Shown here: piece by piece, positions 52,552 to 61,813 of the stretch
Numbering within the stretch: position 1 is the first letter of the stretch
How the letters are laid out: each line of letters starts with the position of its first letter
Assembly: GCA_020027875.1 (NCBI GenBank)
Contig: JAHRHA010000037.1
Location: forward strand, 1-64,000
Direction of reading: 5' to 3'
Origin: Micromonosporaceae bacterium
Lineage (GTDB): Bacteria > Actinomycetota > Actinomycetes > Mycobacteriales > Micromonosporaceae
DNA length: 64,000 bases
The notes under the pieces: generated by a model
Told to the model about the DNA's origin: nothing
The model's database searches: none
Seen by the model: the letters and a program-made list of their open reading frames with translations, nothing else
Program-made: the position numbers and the translations under genes

Positions 52552-53562
52552 GTGAGGCTACGCGAGTGGGATCCCCGGACCGCGCCACAGGCCGAACTCG
52601 AGTCGTGGCTGCGCGCCTACAACGACGCCCTGTCAGCCGATCTACCAGATGACCCGCCATGGGGGATCGACCGCCTCCGCGACTACCTCACGGTGACGAT
52701 GCCAGGAGAGCGCCGCCTCACCTGGCTCGCCGAGGACGACGCCTCCCCGGGCGAGGTCCGCGGTTATGGGCGAATGCTCATGATGAGCGGGCTCGGGGTA
52801 CTCGAGCTGTACGTCGCACCACCAGCCCGCCGCCGCGGGGTCGGTAAGGCCCTGCTGGCGGCGATGGCCGACCGCGCCGTCGTGGAGGGTTTCACGGCGC
52901 TAGGGATTGAGGTCGGCGGTGGCACGGCAGCAGCGGAGTTCTACCCGGCGCAAGGGTTCAGCCACGTGTACACAGAGACGCGCAGCATCCTGGACCTCTC
53001 CACAGTGGAGTGGCCGCACGTGGCGGAGATGGCAGCCGGAGTCGTGCACGGCTACCGGATCGAGTACTACCCCGGGGACCTACCGGATGATCTGCTCGCC
53101 GCCTACGCGGAGGCCAAACAGGTGCGGCGCCACGATCCGGAGAGCGATCTCGATCTGCGTCCAAGTTCGTACGACGCGGAGCGGCTGCGCTCGAGCCTAC
53201 GTTGTCTGCAGGCTCGGGGTCTCAAGCCCTACATCGTGGTGGCCGTGCATGAGCGCACTGCGACGGTCGCCGGTCTCACGGAGCTGGTTGTGCCCGCCCA
53301 GCATCCGACCAGGGCCGATCAGTACGACACCACGATCGTGCCGGAGCACAACGGCTACGGCCTGGCCCGCGCGATCAAGGCGCGCATGCTGCTTGAGCTT
53401 CGCACGGCCGAGTCCCAGCTGCGCGATGTGCAGACCTGGCACGCCGCTGAGAGAGAACAGCTGCAACAGGTCAACAAGGAACTCGGCTTCAGGCCGGATC
53501 GCGAGTGGCGAGAGTACGAGGTGGACGCGCGGGACCTGGCCGCCCGCCTCCACGCAGGCTGA
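52552..53562 (+). CDS. Tandem GNAT acetyltransferase
   Basis: The 336-residue protein has two GNAT folds. The N-terminal one carries motif A, VLELYVAPPARRRGVGKALL, with the acetyl-CoA loop RRRGVG, then FYPAQGFSHV. The C-terminal one is less conserved but has TTIVPEHNGYGLARAIKARM and the NKELGFRPDREWREYEV ending. The start is GTG. The substrate is unknown; such double-GNAT proteins in actinobacteria are sometimes linked to small-molecule acetylation. It converges with hemB. Confidence 0.85.
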   Translation: MRLREWDPRTAPQAELESWLRAYNDALSADLPDDPPWGIDRLRDYLTVTMPGERRLTWLAEDDASPGEVRGYGRMLMMSGLGVLELYVAPPARRRGVGKALLAAMADRAVVEGFTALGIEVGGGTAAAEFYPAQGFSHVYTETRSILDLSTVEWPHVAEMAAGVVHGYRIEYYPGDLPDDLLAAYAEAKQVRRHDPESDLDLRPSSYDAERLRSSLRCLQARGLKPYIVVAVHERTATVAGLTELVVPAQHPTRADQYDTTIVPEHNGYGLARAIKARMLLELRTAESQLRDVQTWHAAEREQLQQVNKELGFRPDREWREYEVDARDLAARLHAG

Positions 53563-53574
53563 CCGCCATGCGGG

Positions 53575-54555
53575 CTAACGGTTGCCAAACAGGCGAGCCG
53601 CCTCGACCGCCCAGTACGTCAGGATGATCTGGGCGCCGGCCCGGCGGATCGCGGTCAGCGTCTCCACCATGGCCCGCTCGCGATCGATCCAGCCGTTCGC
53701 CGCAGCCGCCTCCACCATCGCGTACTCGCCACTGACCTGGTACGCGGCCACGGGTATATCCACGGCGGATCGCACGGCCCTGAGGACGTCCAGGTACGGC
53801 AGTGCTGGCTTGACCATCACGATGTCCGCCCCCTCGGCCACGTCGAGCGCGACTTCGCGAAGCGCTTCCCGCACATTCGGCGGATCCTGCTGATATGCCT
53901 TGCGATCACCCACGAGGGACGACTCGACCGCTTCGCGGAACGGGCCGTAGAAAGAGGAGGCGTACTTCGCCGCGTACGCGAGAATCGCCACATCGGCGCG
54001 GCCGGCCGCGTCCAGAGCTCGCCGCACCACGCCGACCTGACCATCCATCATCCCGGATGGGCCGACCACATGGACGCCGGCGGCGGCCTGTGCCAACGCC
54101 ACCTCGGCATAGCGAGCGAGCGTCGCATCGTTGTCGACGCTGCCGTCGGCGGTGAGCACTCCACAATGGCCGTGAGACGTGAACTCGTCCAGGCACAGGT
54201 CACTCATGACCACAGTCGCATCGCCCACTTCGGACACGACGTCGCGGATCGCGACGTTGAGCACGCCGTCCGGGTCCGTGCTGGCCGAGCCGGTCTCATC
54301 GCGCCGCGACGGCACGCCGAAGAGCATTACGCCGCCCACGCCAGCCGAAACCGCCTCGGCCGCGGCCTTTCGCAGCGACTCTCGCGTGTGTTGGACCACG
54401 CCCGGCAGGGAGGCCACCGGCCGCGGGTCGGTGAGCCCTTCCCGCACGAACATCGGCAGCACGAGTTCGGCCGGAGCGACCCTGGTCTCCTCCACCAGGC
54501 GCCGAAAGGCCGCTGTCCGCCGCAGCCGCCGAGTTCTCACGTCCGGATAGGACAC
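53575..54555 (-). CDS. hemB: Delta-aminolevulinic acid dehydratase (porphobilinogen synthase)
   Basis: HemB joins two 5-aminolevulinate molecules to porphobilinogen. The product is 326 aa from GTG 54555 with AGGAG 7 nt upstream. Both active-site lysines are kept: Lys197 in [13 protein letters not shown] and Lys249 (Schiff base) in [11 protein letters not shown]. The metal site reads [14 protein letters not shown], with Asp in place of the second zinc Cys, which suggests a Mg/K-dependent rather than zinc-type enzyme. It follows hemD by 27 nt. Confidence 0.96.
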   Translation of the reverse strand: MSYPDVRTRRLRRTAAFRRLVEETRVAPAELVLPMFVREGLTDPRPVASLPGVVQHTRESLRKAAAEAVSAGVGGVMLFGVPSRRDETGSASTDPDGVLNVAIRDVVSEVGDATVVMSDLCLDEFTSHGHCGVLTADGSVDNDATLARYAEVALAQAAAGVHVVGPSGMMDGQVGVVRRALDAAGRADVAILAYAAKYASSFYGPFREAVESSLVGDRKAYQQDPPNVREALREVALDVAEGADIVMVKPALPYLDVLRAVRSAVDIPVAAYQVSGEYAMVEAAAANGWIDRERAMVETLTAIRRAGAQIILTYWAVEAARLFGNR

Positions 54556-54582
54556 TGCGAATCTCCTAACGGAACCACATTT

Positions 54583-56199
54583 TTACCGGAACCTCAGGGC
54601 GGTGGGGCCCTGAACCTTCGAGCCGCGCCGCTGCTTCGTCGGCATGGCCGCGAGTTTCTCGCGCAACTCAACCGCATAAGCGGCGAGCGCCTCCACGAGA
54701 TCAGGCACCGACGCGTGCGCCGGCTGCACGTCCACGCGCAACCCGAACTCGGCGGCCGTGTCCGCCGTCTTGGGACCGATGACCGCGACGACCGTACGGG
54801 TGTGTGGCTTGCCGGCTATGCCAACCAGGTTACGCACCGTCGACGACGACGTGAATAGAACCGCGTCAAAGCCGCCCGACTTGATCGAGTCCCGGATGTC
54901 CGCCGGTGGCGGAGCCGCGCGAACAGTGCGGTAGGCGGTCACGTCGTCGACCTCCCAGCCCCGCTCGGTAAGGCCCGCGGCCAGGGTCTCGGTGGCGATG
55001 TCGGCCCGCGGGAGCAGCACCCGCCCAACCGGATCGAGGATCTCGTCGTGGGGGGAGAACTCGGCCAGTAGACCCTCGCCGGTCTGTTCGCCGGTTGGCA
55101 CCAGTTCGGGCTGGATGCCGAACGATCGTACCGCCTCCGCGGTCGCCTCACCGATGCAAGCGATCTTGACACCACCGAAGTGACGCGCGTCAAGGCCGTG
55201 CTCGGCGAACTTCTCCCAGACCGCACGAACCGCGTTGACCGAGGTAAAAATCGTCCACGCGTACCGGCCGTCCACCAGACCCTTGATCGCCCGCTCCATC
55301 TGCGCCGGGGTCCGGGGAGGCTCGACGGCGATCGTGGGCACCTCGCAGGGCATTGCGCCGTACGCCCGCAGCCGTTCGCTCATCGCGCCCGCCTGCTCCT
55401 TGGTGCGCGGCACCAGAACCTTCCACCCGTACAGCGGCCGATTCTCCCACCAACCGAGCCGCTCGCGATGCGAGAGCCCGTGCCCCAGGCTCAACACAAC
55501 CCGACCGGTAAAGCCGAGCGCGGCCGCAACGAAGCTGTCCACGGTGGAGGACGTCGTGTACTGCGTGTCGCCCGTGCCGTCCCCCGTCACGGCAATGGGA
55601 ATCGAGCCATCGACGCCGGCCGCGAGCAGGCCGTCTCGCACTGCGGCGAGATCCCCCGCATCTACCGTCATCGCCAGCCCGTGCGGCGCCGCCGCCGCGA
55701 GAACCTCGAAGTCCATGGTGTGCACGTCATCGATGTCCACCGTCGTCCGGATCCCGGTCATGGCAACGCCCGCATAGCTCGCCACGGCGGCCGGTCCGCT
55801 CACGCCTGGCACGACCTCGAAGGGCACCGCGGTCCGCGCGACCGCCTGCACCTCCTTCACGACCGCGTCATGCTCGAATGGGTCGCCGGAAACGAGGTGG
55901 ACAGCGCGCAAGCCGGAGCGGGCCGCCGAGAGCAGAACCTTGGCCACGTCACCGGGCACGCCCTCGGCCGGACTGAATTGCGCGTCAGTCGCCGGTTCGG
56001 CGGGCGGCGTCGGATCTGCCGAGGCGCCTGCGACCTCGCCCTTGATCCACTCAAGGAGGGCGCCGGGCACGTCTCGGTCGTAGACCACGTGGTCGGCGGC
56101 GCGCAGCGCCTCGAAGGCGCGGCGCGTCAGCAGGCCGGGGTCGCCGGGTCCTGCGCCGACGAAGCTGATCCGGCCTACGGTCTTACGAGTGCGGGTCAT
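54583..56199 (-). CDS. hemD: Uroporphyrinogen-III methyltransferase/synthase fusion
   Basis: This bifunctional tetrapyrrole enzyme has 538 aa. Residues 8-260 resemble the SUMT/CobA methyltransferase: ISFVGAGPGDPGLLTRRAFE, then SGDPFEHDAVVKEVQ and VVPGVSGPAAVASYAGV. Residues 270-515 are uroporphyrinogen-III synthase, beginning GWKVLVPRTKEQAGAMSERL and including TIFTSVNAVRAVWE and LFTSSSTVRNLVG. The methyltransferase half has lost parts of the usual middle signature, so its activity is less certain. It overlaps hemC (ATGA). Confidence 0.93.
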   Translation of the reverse strand: MTRTRKTVGRISFVGAGPGDPGLLTRRAFEALRAADHVVYDRDVPGALLEWIKGEVAGASADPTPPAEPATDAQFSPAEGVPGDVAKVLLSAARSGLRAVHLVSGDPFEHDAVVKEVQAVARTAVPFEVVPGVSGPAAVASYAGVAMTGIRTTVDIDDVHTMDFEVLAAAAPHGLAMTVDAGDLAAVRDGLLAAGVDGSIPIAVTGDGTGDTQYTTSSTVDSFVAAALGFTGRVVLSLGHGLSHRERLGWWENRPLYGWKVLVPRTKEQAGAMSERLRAYGAMPCEVPTIAVEPPRTPAQMERAIKGLVDGRYAWTIFTSVNAVRAVWEKFAEHGLDARHFGGVKIACIGEATAEAVRSFGIQPELVPTGEQTGEGLLAEFSPHDEILDPVGRVLLPRADIATETLAAGLTERGWEVDDVTAYRTVRAAPPPADIRDSIKSGGFDAVLFTSSSTVRNLVGIAGKPHTRTVVAVIGPKTADTAAEFGLRVDVQPAHASVPDLVEALAAYAVELREKLAAMPTKQRRGSKVQGPTALRFR

Positions 56200-57116
56200 G
56201 CATGCTCTCCCAGTACGTGATCGGCGCCCTCGGCGAGGAGTTCGGCGGCGAGCCGAGAACCCACCCCAGAGGCGTCGGTGAGCGTTCCAGTCGCCGAGAG
56301 CCTCAGGGCGAAGCCGCCGTCGAGGCTGAATACGGCACCGCGCAGATAGATGTCCCAGGCGCCGTCGTCCGTCTCAGAGACGTCGGCGAGGGCGGCGACC
56401 GGTGCGCTGCAACCGGCCTCCAATGCGGCGAGCAGGGACCGCTCCGCGGCGATCGCGGCCCTGGTGTGCACGTCGTCGAGGCAGCCGAGCAGCTCGACGA
56501 GGTTGGCCGCGCCGGTCCGGCACTCTACCGCCAATGCACCCTGGGCGGGCGCGGGCAGCATGAGCATCGGGTCGAGCACCTCCGTGATCTCGGCCGCACG
56601 GCCGAGACGTCGCAAACCCGCGGTCGCAAGCACCACGGCATCCAGTTGGCCGTCTGCGACCATGCGCAGTCGGGTGTCCACATTGCCGCGGATGGGGACA
56701 CAGTCAAGCCCCCGCCCCAGCGCGTGCAACTGAGCGACCCGCCTCGGCGCACCGGTGCCGACCCGCGTGCCCGGCCCAAGCTCCGCGAGGTGCGATCCGC
56801 CGCGAGCCACCAGGGCATCGCGCGGATCGTCTCGTACGGGCACCGCGGCTATCGTCAGGCCGTCGGCAGGAGAGGTCGGAAGGTCCTTGTACGAGTGGAC
56901 AGCGAAGTCGATCTCCTTGGCGTGCAGGGCCTCACGCAGCGCGGATACGAAGACACCGACGCCGAGTTGCTGGACGGGTGCGGACGAACGGTCCCCGTCC
57001 GTTACGATCTCCACAAGTTCGACCGTCTCGCCAGTGGCGGCGGTGACGGCCGCCGCTACCGTGTGCGACTGCGCCCGGGCGAGCGCGCTCCCGCGCGTAC
57101 CAAGTCTCAGGCTCAT
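56196..57116 (-). CDS. hemC: Hydroxymethylbilane synthase (porphobilinogen deaminase)
   Basis: HemC polymerises four porphobilinogens. The product is 306 aa. It has RLGTRGSALARAQSHTVA, the AVHSYKDLPTSPADGL block, RRVAQLHALG-type arginines, and Cys236 (ALEAGCSAPVA), which holds the dipyrromethane cofactor. It overlaps hemA and hemD by four bases each, so it is translationally coupled on both sides. Confidence 0.97.
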   Translation of the reverse strand: MSLRLGTRGSALARAQSHTVAAAVTAATGETVELVEIVTDGDRSSAPVQQLGVGVFVSALREALHAKEIDFAVHSYKDLPTSPADGLTIAAVPVRDDPRDALVARGGSHLAELGPGTRVGTGAPRRVAQLHALGRGLDCVPIRGNVDTRLRMVADGQLDAVVLATAGLRRLGRAAEITEVLDPMLMLPAPAQGALAVECRTGAANLVELLGCLDDVHTRAAIAAERSLLAALEAGCSAPVAALADVSETDDGAWDIYLRGAVFSLDGGFALRLSATGTLTDASGVGSRLAAELLAEGADHVLGEHA

Positions 57117-58429
57117 CGCGGGTCGACCTCCCCCCGCTCCACGTCGACTGCGCGACCGAGGTTCTCATCGGCCGGCGGCACGGCAAGATCAAAGAGTTCG
57201 CGCAGCGCCGCAGCGTACTGGTCCCCGCCCGGCGCCGTGGCGAGCTGGCGCACTCGCACGGTCGGCGAGTGAAGCAGCCGCTGGACGACCCGATGCACCG
57301 CGCGCGCTACGTCGGCGCGCTGTTCCTCGGTCAGGTCGGGTCGGCGCTGGCTGAGGCGACTCAGCTCGGATTCGACGACCTCGTCGGCCCGGGCCCGCAG
57401 GGCGGCCACGGTCGGCGCTACCTCGGCGCCCCGCAGCCAGGTCACGAAGGCGTCCGCCTCGCCCGCGACGATCGCCTCGGCGCCATCCCGATCGGCACTC
57501 GATGGCTCAGCCAGTTCCGCGGCGCCGACCTGCGCCAGATCGACCAGCGTCACGCCGGGGAGCCCGGCCACCTCGGGTGCGACATCACGAGGTACGGCGA
57601 GGTCGAGCACCAGCAGGGGCGCACGGCCGGCGCGTTGGTCGAGCGCCGCGGAAACGGTGCCGGCGGCGAGTACCGGCCCGGGCGACGCCGTCGCGCACAC
57701 CACTAAATCCACAGTGGATAGGGTGGTGGACAGGTCAGCAAAGTCAACCGCGACGGCGCCGTGCAGCTCGGCGAGGCGCTTCGCCCGGTCTGCGTGGCGG
57801 TTGGTCAGGAGGAGGGGCGCTACGCCGGCCCGGGCCAGCGTCGCGAGCGCCAGCCCACCCATAGCTCCGGCACCGATCACGAGCGCGCCCCGGTGGGCCA
57901 CCCCGCCGTGGGCGAATGCCAGCGCGGCCGTGACGATGCTCTGGCCAGCCCGATCGATGCCGGTCTCGGCGTGGACCCGCTTGCCCACCCGCAACGCCTG
58001 CTGCATGAGCTCGTGCAGGAGCCGCCCGGCGGTGTCGCTCTCGGCTGCGACACCGTACGCATCACGCAGCTGCCCCAGGATCTGGGCCTCGCCGACGACC
58101 ATAGAGTCGAGCCCGGCCGCCACCCTCATGGCATGCCGTACCGCCTCGGTGTCGTAGTGCACGTAGAGGTGCGACGCGAGCACCGTCACCTCGAGACCGG
58201 CCCGAGCCGCCAGCACCGCGCCGATCTCCGCGAGGCCGCCGTGAAACCCGTTGACGGCTGCGTACACCTCGACCCGGTTGCAGGTCGACAGGACGACGGC
58301 CTCGTTCACGTGTGGCTCCGCGACGAGCGCCGCCAGCACGGGCGGCGTCTCGTCGGCGGACACCGACAGGCGCTCCAGCAGCTCCACCGACGCGGTGTGG
58401 TGCGAAACGCCGACAACGAACAGATTCAC
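57113..58429 (-). CDS. hemA: Glutamyl-tRNA reductase
   Basis: HemA performs the first committed step of the C5 pathway, reducing Glu-tRNA to glutamate semialdehyde with NADPH. The product is 438 aa. The catalytic Cys50 is in VLSTCNRVEVYAAV. GVSHHTASVELLERLS at the N-terminus and VVGEAQILGQLRDAYG in the substrate domain are present. The Rossmann segment is ALVIGAGAMGGLALATL. GTG 58429 overlaps the rex stop. The partner hemL is not in this window. Confidence 0.97.
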   Translation of the reverse strand: MNLFVVGVSHHTASVELLERLSVSADETPPVLAALVAEPHVNEAVVLSTCNRVEVYAAVNGFHGGLAEIGAVLAARAGLEVTVLASHLYVHYDTEAVRHAMRVAAGLDSMVVGEAQILGQLRDAYGVAAESDTAGRLLHELMQQALRVGKRVHAETGIDRAGQSIVTAALAFAHGGVAHRGALVIGAGAMGGLALATLARAGVAPLLLTNRHADRAKRLAELHGAVAVDFADLSTTLSTVDLVVCATASPGPVLAAGTVSAALDQRAGRAPLLVLDLAVPRDVAPEVAGLPGVTLVDLAQVGAAELAEPSSADRDGAEAIVAGEADAFVTWLRGAEVAPTVAALRARADEVVESELSRLSQRRPDLTEEQRADVARAVHRVVQRLLHSPTVRVRQLATAPGGDQYAAALRELFDLAVPPADENLGRAVDVERGEVDPR

Positions 58430-59289
58430 CGCGGCACCGCCTCCTCGGCTCGTCCGCGCGCGCTCGGGCCGACGCCGTTGGCGCTCGGGCCCACGTCTGG
58501 CACGGTAGTGCTCGGCCGGCTAGCGCTTGGCCGGGTGCCATTGCCTCCGCTGACGATTGCGGCCCCACCCGCGGCGGACGCCTTCCGGTGCTCGTGGAAG
58601 GAGAGGATCTGCAGCTCGATGGCGAGGTCGACCTTGCGCACGTCAACGCCGTCCGGGACGGCGAGCACGCACGGCGCGAAGTTGAGGATGCTGGTGACGC
58701 CGGCCGCCACCAGCCGGTCGGCGACAGTCTGGGCGGCATGCGCGGGAGTTGCGATCACCGCGATGCTGATGTGGTACTCCGCCATCACCACATCGAGATC
58801 ATCGATATGGCTCACGACCAGGCCGTTGATCCGCTCGCCGACGCGGGCGGAATCCGCATCGAGGAGCGCGGCGATCCGGAACCCGCGGGTGGCGAAGCCG
58901 CCATAGCCGGCAAGCGCATGACCGAGGTTGCCCACGCCCACGAGGGCTACCGCCCGCCGCTGGGTGAGGCCGAGCACCGACTCGATCTGCCCGACGAGCA
59001 CCTCGACGTCGTAACCCACGCCGCGAGTGCCATACGAGCCCAGGTGGGACAGATCCTTGCGTAGTTTGGCGGAGTTCACCCCGGCCGCCGAGGCCAGAGC
59101 CTCGCTGGAGACGGTCTCGTGACCGCCCTCGGCGAGGTGGTGCAGCGCACGTAGGTATTCGGGCAGGCGAGCGACAGTGGCTTCCGGCAGATCGGGAAAG
59201 TCCGGCACGGTCGTGTTCCGACCGGACGCGACGTTCCCTGGTTCCGCTCGCAAGCTCGCGGAGCCTTCTCCGCTGCGTTGCTGACTCAT
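58426..59289 (-). CDS. rex: Redox-sensing transcriptional repressor Rex
   Basis: Rex binds operator DNA when NAD+ is high and releases it on binding NADH. The 287-residue protein has the winged-helix domain (LPEYLRALHHLAEGGHETVS, then NSAKLRKDLSHLGSYGTRGV). The NAD(H) Rossmann domain follows, with ALVGVGNLGHALAGYGGF. The Gly/Pro/Ser-rich C-terminal tail of about 45 residues is extra. The N-terminal segment GSASLRAEPG is coded by a REP-like palindrome. It leads the rex-hemACD-hemB operon. Confidence 0.96.
   Translation of the reverse strand: MSQQRSGEGSASLRAEPGNVASGRNTTVPDFPDLPEATVARLPEYLRALHHLAEGGHETVSSEALASAAGVNSAKLRKDLSHLGSYGTRGVGYDVEVLVGQIESVLGLTQRRAVALVGVGNLGHALAGYGGFATRGFRIAALLDADSARVGERINGLVVSHIDDLDVVMAEYHISIAVIATPAHAAQTVADRLVAAGVTSILNFAPCVLAVPDGVDVRKVDLAIELQILSFHEHRKASAAGGAAIVSGGNGTRPSASRPSTTVPDVGPSANGVGPSARGRAEEAVPR
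59240..59265. repeat. REP-like palindrome inside the rex 5' end
   Basis: Eight paired positions (GGTTCCGC with GCGGAGCC, one G-T) flank TCGCAAGCTC, the core also seen at 19445-19504 and 37253-37274. It is translated in the disordered N-terminus of Rex. Confidence 0.55.
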
Positions 59290-59391
59290 GGTGCTCCGTG
59301 CCGATGGGCTGATATGACGCGGCTCACAATCACGCGCGCTTGGCGATCATCGTGGTGACGCACCCGTGCTATCGGGGCTTGCCGCGACATC

Positions 59392-59420
59392 AGCGTAGGC
59401 GCTTGTGAAGCCGTGCACAA
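59392..59420 (-). promoter_or_regulatory. rex-hem operon promoter
   Basis: On the minus strand, TTGTGC (59415-59420) and TACGCT (59392-59397) are spaced by exactly 17 nt. The predicted start gives a leader of about 95 nt to the rex ATG. The -35 lies inside the Rex operator. Confidence 0.7.
59403..59420. promoter_or_regulatory. rex: Rex operator (ROP)
   Basis: TTGTGAAGCCGTGCACAA is an imperfect palindrome with half-sites TTGTGAA and TTGTGCA and a 4-nt centre. It matches the actinobacterial Rex site known from Streptomyces coelicolor (TGTGAACGCGTTCACA core). It covers the -35 and part of the spacer of the rex promoter, so bound Rex would block RNA polymerase: autorepression of rex-hemACD-hemB. 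Confidence 0.8.
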
Positions 59421-59796
59421 ATCGCGATCTTGACCGACCCTCGGGCGGCCTGAGCAGCCGGAGACGTACCCCGCAACAAGGGTTCCCCTTCTTTCTCGGC
59501 TTTGGGCAGCCAACGTGCCGCAGACCCGAGCTGGTTCGGGCGCCACCCACGATTATGACGTATTTGCGATTAATCGGGCAGCACGATCGTTCTTGACACC
59601 CCAGCAGGCACACAAGATCGCAGTTAGGGTGTCGGGCCAAGCGATTTCCCGCACATCCGGCACGTCAGCTGCGATCTTCATCTATCCGACGCGCCTGGCC
59701 TCGCGGCTTACTCGGTTAGAGCTGCCGCGGTAGTGCTAGCTATACCGCGAAGACGCCGGGCGGCAGGATGGGGGCGAACCCGCCCACCCACCTAGC
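59421..59796. other. Non-coding region between rex and the histidine kinase
   Basis: These 376 nt carry short frames on both strands with no convincing coding signal. The plus-strand side should hold the histidine kinase promoter. The sequence ctataccgcg near 59740 might supply a -10, but no matching -35 was found. Confidence 0.35.
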
Positions 59797-61140
59797 GTGA
59801 AGGACATGACGACCACTACCGCACCGACCGCCACCGCCGACGACCACGACCGGGCCGTGCCGGCGCCGAACCTGCTGCGCCAACTCGGCGTCGACACCGC
59901 CTATGTGTTGCTGGGCTTTCCGCTCGGCATCGCGACGTTTGTCCTCATCATCACCGGCCTGGCGCTGGGAGCCGGGCTGTTGATCACGCTACTCGGCATC
60001 CCGGTGCTGGTCGCCACGGTATTCGTCGCCCGCGGGTTCGCCGAGCTCGAGCGCGTGCGCATCCCCGGGGTGGTACGCCGGCCCCGCACCAGAGTCCGGT
60101 ACAAGACGGTCGCCACGGACGCCGTCGGATGGCGCCGACTCCTCACCCCGCTCTCCGACATCCAGTCGTGGCTCGATGTCCTGCACGGCATCGTCCGGTT
60201 CCCGATCTCGACTGCCACGTTCTGTGTGGTGGTCGTGTGGTGGTCGGGGGCACTGGGCGGCCTCACGTACGGGCTGTGGGATTGGGCTCTGCCGCACAAA
60301 CCCGACAATTACGAGCTGGCGGAACTGCTCGGCTTCCAGGACACTGCCGAGGTCCGTATCACGTTCTACCTCGCGCTCGGCGTCCTATTCGCGGCCACGC
60401 TCCCGTTCGTCGTCCGGGCAGCCGCCCTGCTCGAGGCCTGGCTCGCCCGGGCCACGCTGACGGGGGTGGCCGGCCTGCGCGACCAGGTGGCCGGTCTCGC
60501 AGAGGAACGTGCGACCGCACAGGCGCAGACCGCGGCGGCCGTGTCCGCCGAAGCGACCGCCTTGCGCCGCCTCGAGCGCGACATCCATGACGGACCACAG
60601 CAGCGCCTCGTCCGGTTGGCGGTCGACCTTGGCCGCGCCCAACAGCAGATCGATAACAATCCCGACGCCGCCCGCCACACTGTCGACGAGGCGCTCACCC
60701 AGGCCCGCGAGGCTCTCGACGAACTGCGCACGCTCTCCCGAGGCATCGCCCCGCCGATCCTCACCGACCGAGGCCTCGCCGCCGCGATCGCGGCGCTCGC
60801 CGCCCGGGCGACGGTGCCAGTCGCGCTGGACGTGCCGGAGTTGGGACGCCTGCCCGCACTCGCGGAGCAGACCGCGTACTTCACGATCGCCGAAGCATTG
60901 ACCAATGTGGCCAAACACGGTGAGGCGACCAGGTGTGCCATTCAGGTCTGGCGGGTTGACGAACGACTGAATGTATCGGTGCGCGACGACGGCCGGGGTG
61001 GCGCCCACTTCGCCAAGGGGCATGGCTTGGCGGGTCTGGCCGACCGGCTGCACGCGGCCGGAGGCGAACTATGGGTCAGCAGCCCCGCGGGAGGACCAAC
61101 CGAGATCAGAGCGGAGCTGCCGTGCCCGACCGTCCACTGA
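59797..61140 (+). CDS. Sensor histidine kinase (HisKA_3/NarL-type) with membrane sensor
   Basis: The 447-residue protein starts at GTG 59797 (an ATG lies three codons on). A membrane sensor region with four hydrophobic segments (residues about 35-215; e.g. FPLGIATFVLIITGLALGAG) precedes the DHp helix with phospho-acceptor His264 (RRLERDIHDGPQQRLVRLAV). The ATPase domain has EALTNVAKHGEA, VRDDGRGGA and GHGLAGLADRLHAAGG. It signals through the response regulator that overlaps its end by 19 nt. The stimulus is unknown. Confidence 0.93.
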   Translation: MKDMTTTTAPTATADDHDRAVPAPNLLRQLGVDTAYVLLGFPLGIATFVLIITGLALGAGLLITLLGIPVLVATVFVARGFAELERVRIPGVVRRPRTRVRYKTVATDAVGWRRLLTPLSDIQSWLDVLHGIVRFPISTATFCVVVVWWSGALGGLTYGLWDWALPHKPDNYELAELLGFQDTAEVRITFYLALGVLFAATLPFVVRAAALLEAWLARATLTGVAGLRDQVAGLAEERATAQAQTAAAVSAEATALRRLERDIHDGPQQRLVRLAVDLGRAQQQIDNNPDAARHTVDEALTQAREALDELRTLSRGIAPPILTDRGLAAAIAALAARATVPVALDVPELGRLPALAEQTAYFTIAEALTNVAKHGEATRCAIQVWRVDERLNVSVRDDGRGGAHFAKGHGLAGLADRLHAAGGELWVSSPAGGPTEIRAELPCPTVH

Positions 61141-61781
61141 GGGTGGTCCTGGCCGATGACGCGGTCCTTCTTCGAGAAGGGCTGGTGCGTCTGCTCAGTG
61201 AGCAGGGCCACCACGTTGTCGCCGTTGTCGGAGACGGGCCAGCCCTCGTGGCCGCGGCGGCGGAGTTCGTCCCGGACGTCTCCATCGTGGATGTCAGAAT
61301 GCCGCCCACCCACACCGACGAGGGTCTGCGGGCCGCAGTCGAGGTTAGGGCCGCCCGGCCGGGCGCACCCGTGCTCGTACTCTCGCAGTACGTCGAGGTC
61401 TCCTACGCCGACGACCTCCTCGCCGATCGACTGGGCGGGGTGGGCTATCTGCTCAAGGACCGGGTCGCCGACATCTCCGACTTTCTCGAGGCGCTGGGCC
61501 GGGTGGCCGGCGGCGGAACGGTGCTCGACCCCGAGGTGGTGGCTCAGTTGCTGGTTCGCCGCAGAGCGCAGGACCCGCTGGAACCGCTCACCGGGCGCGA
61601 GCGGGAAGTGCTCGCGCTCATGGCCGAGGGCCGCTCGAACGCCGCCATCGCCCGTCACCTGGTGGTCAGCGAGGGTGCAGTGGAGAAGCACGTCCGCAAC
61701 ATCTTCACCAAGCTCGACCTACCACCCGACGACGAACTCAACCGACGCGTGCTCGCCGTGCTTGCATTCCTGCGCTCCTGA
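61122..61781 (+). CDS. Response regulator, NarL/LuxR family
   Basis: The product is 219 aa from GTG 61122, which has GGAG 6 nt upstream and lies inside the kinase gene. The receiver domain has RVVLADDAVLLREGLVRLL, the phosphorylation site Asp57 in SIVDVRMPP and Lys in GYLLKDRV. The LuxR helix-turn-helix is LTGREREVLALMAEGRSNAA followed by VSEGAVEKHVRNIFTKL. It is the partner of the preceding kinase; its regulon is unknown. Confidence 0.95.
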   Translation: MPDRPLRVVLADDAVLLREGLVRLLSEQGHHVVAVVGDGPALVAAAAEFVPDVSIVDVRMPPTHTDEGLRAAVEVRAARPGAPVLVLSQYVEVSYADDLLADRLGGVGYLLKDRVADISDFLEALGRVAGGGTVLDPEVVAQLLVRRRAQDPLEPLTGREREVLALMAEGRSNAAIARHLVVSEGAVEKHVRNIFTKLDLPPDDELNRRVLAVLAFLRS

Positions 61782-61796
61782 ACGCCTCTAACACTT

Positions 61797-61813
61797 CCTA
61801 GCGCGTCGCTAGG
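61797..61813. terminator. Short bidirectional terminator
   Basis: CCTAGCG and CGCTAGG pair perfectly around a 3-nt CGT loop, between the response regulator stop and the convergent M23 peptidase stop, which it overlaps. Confidence 0.5.
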
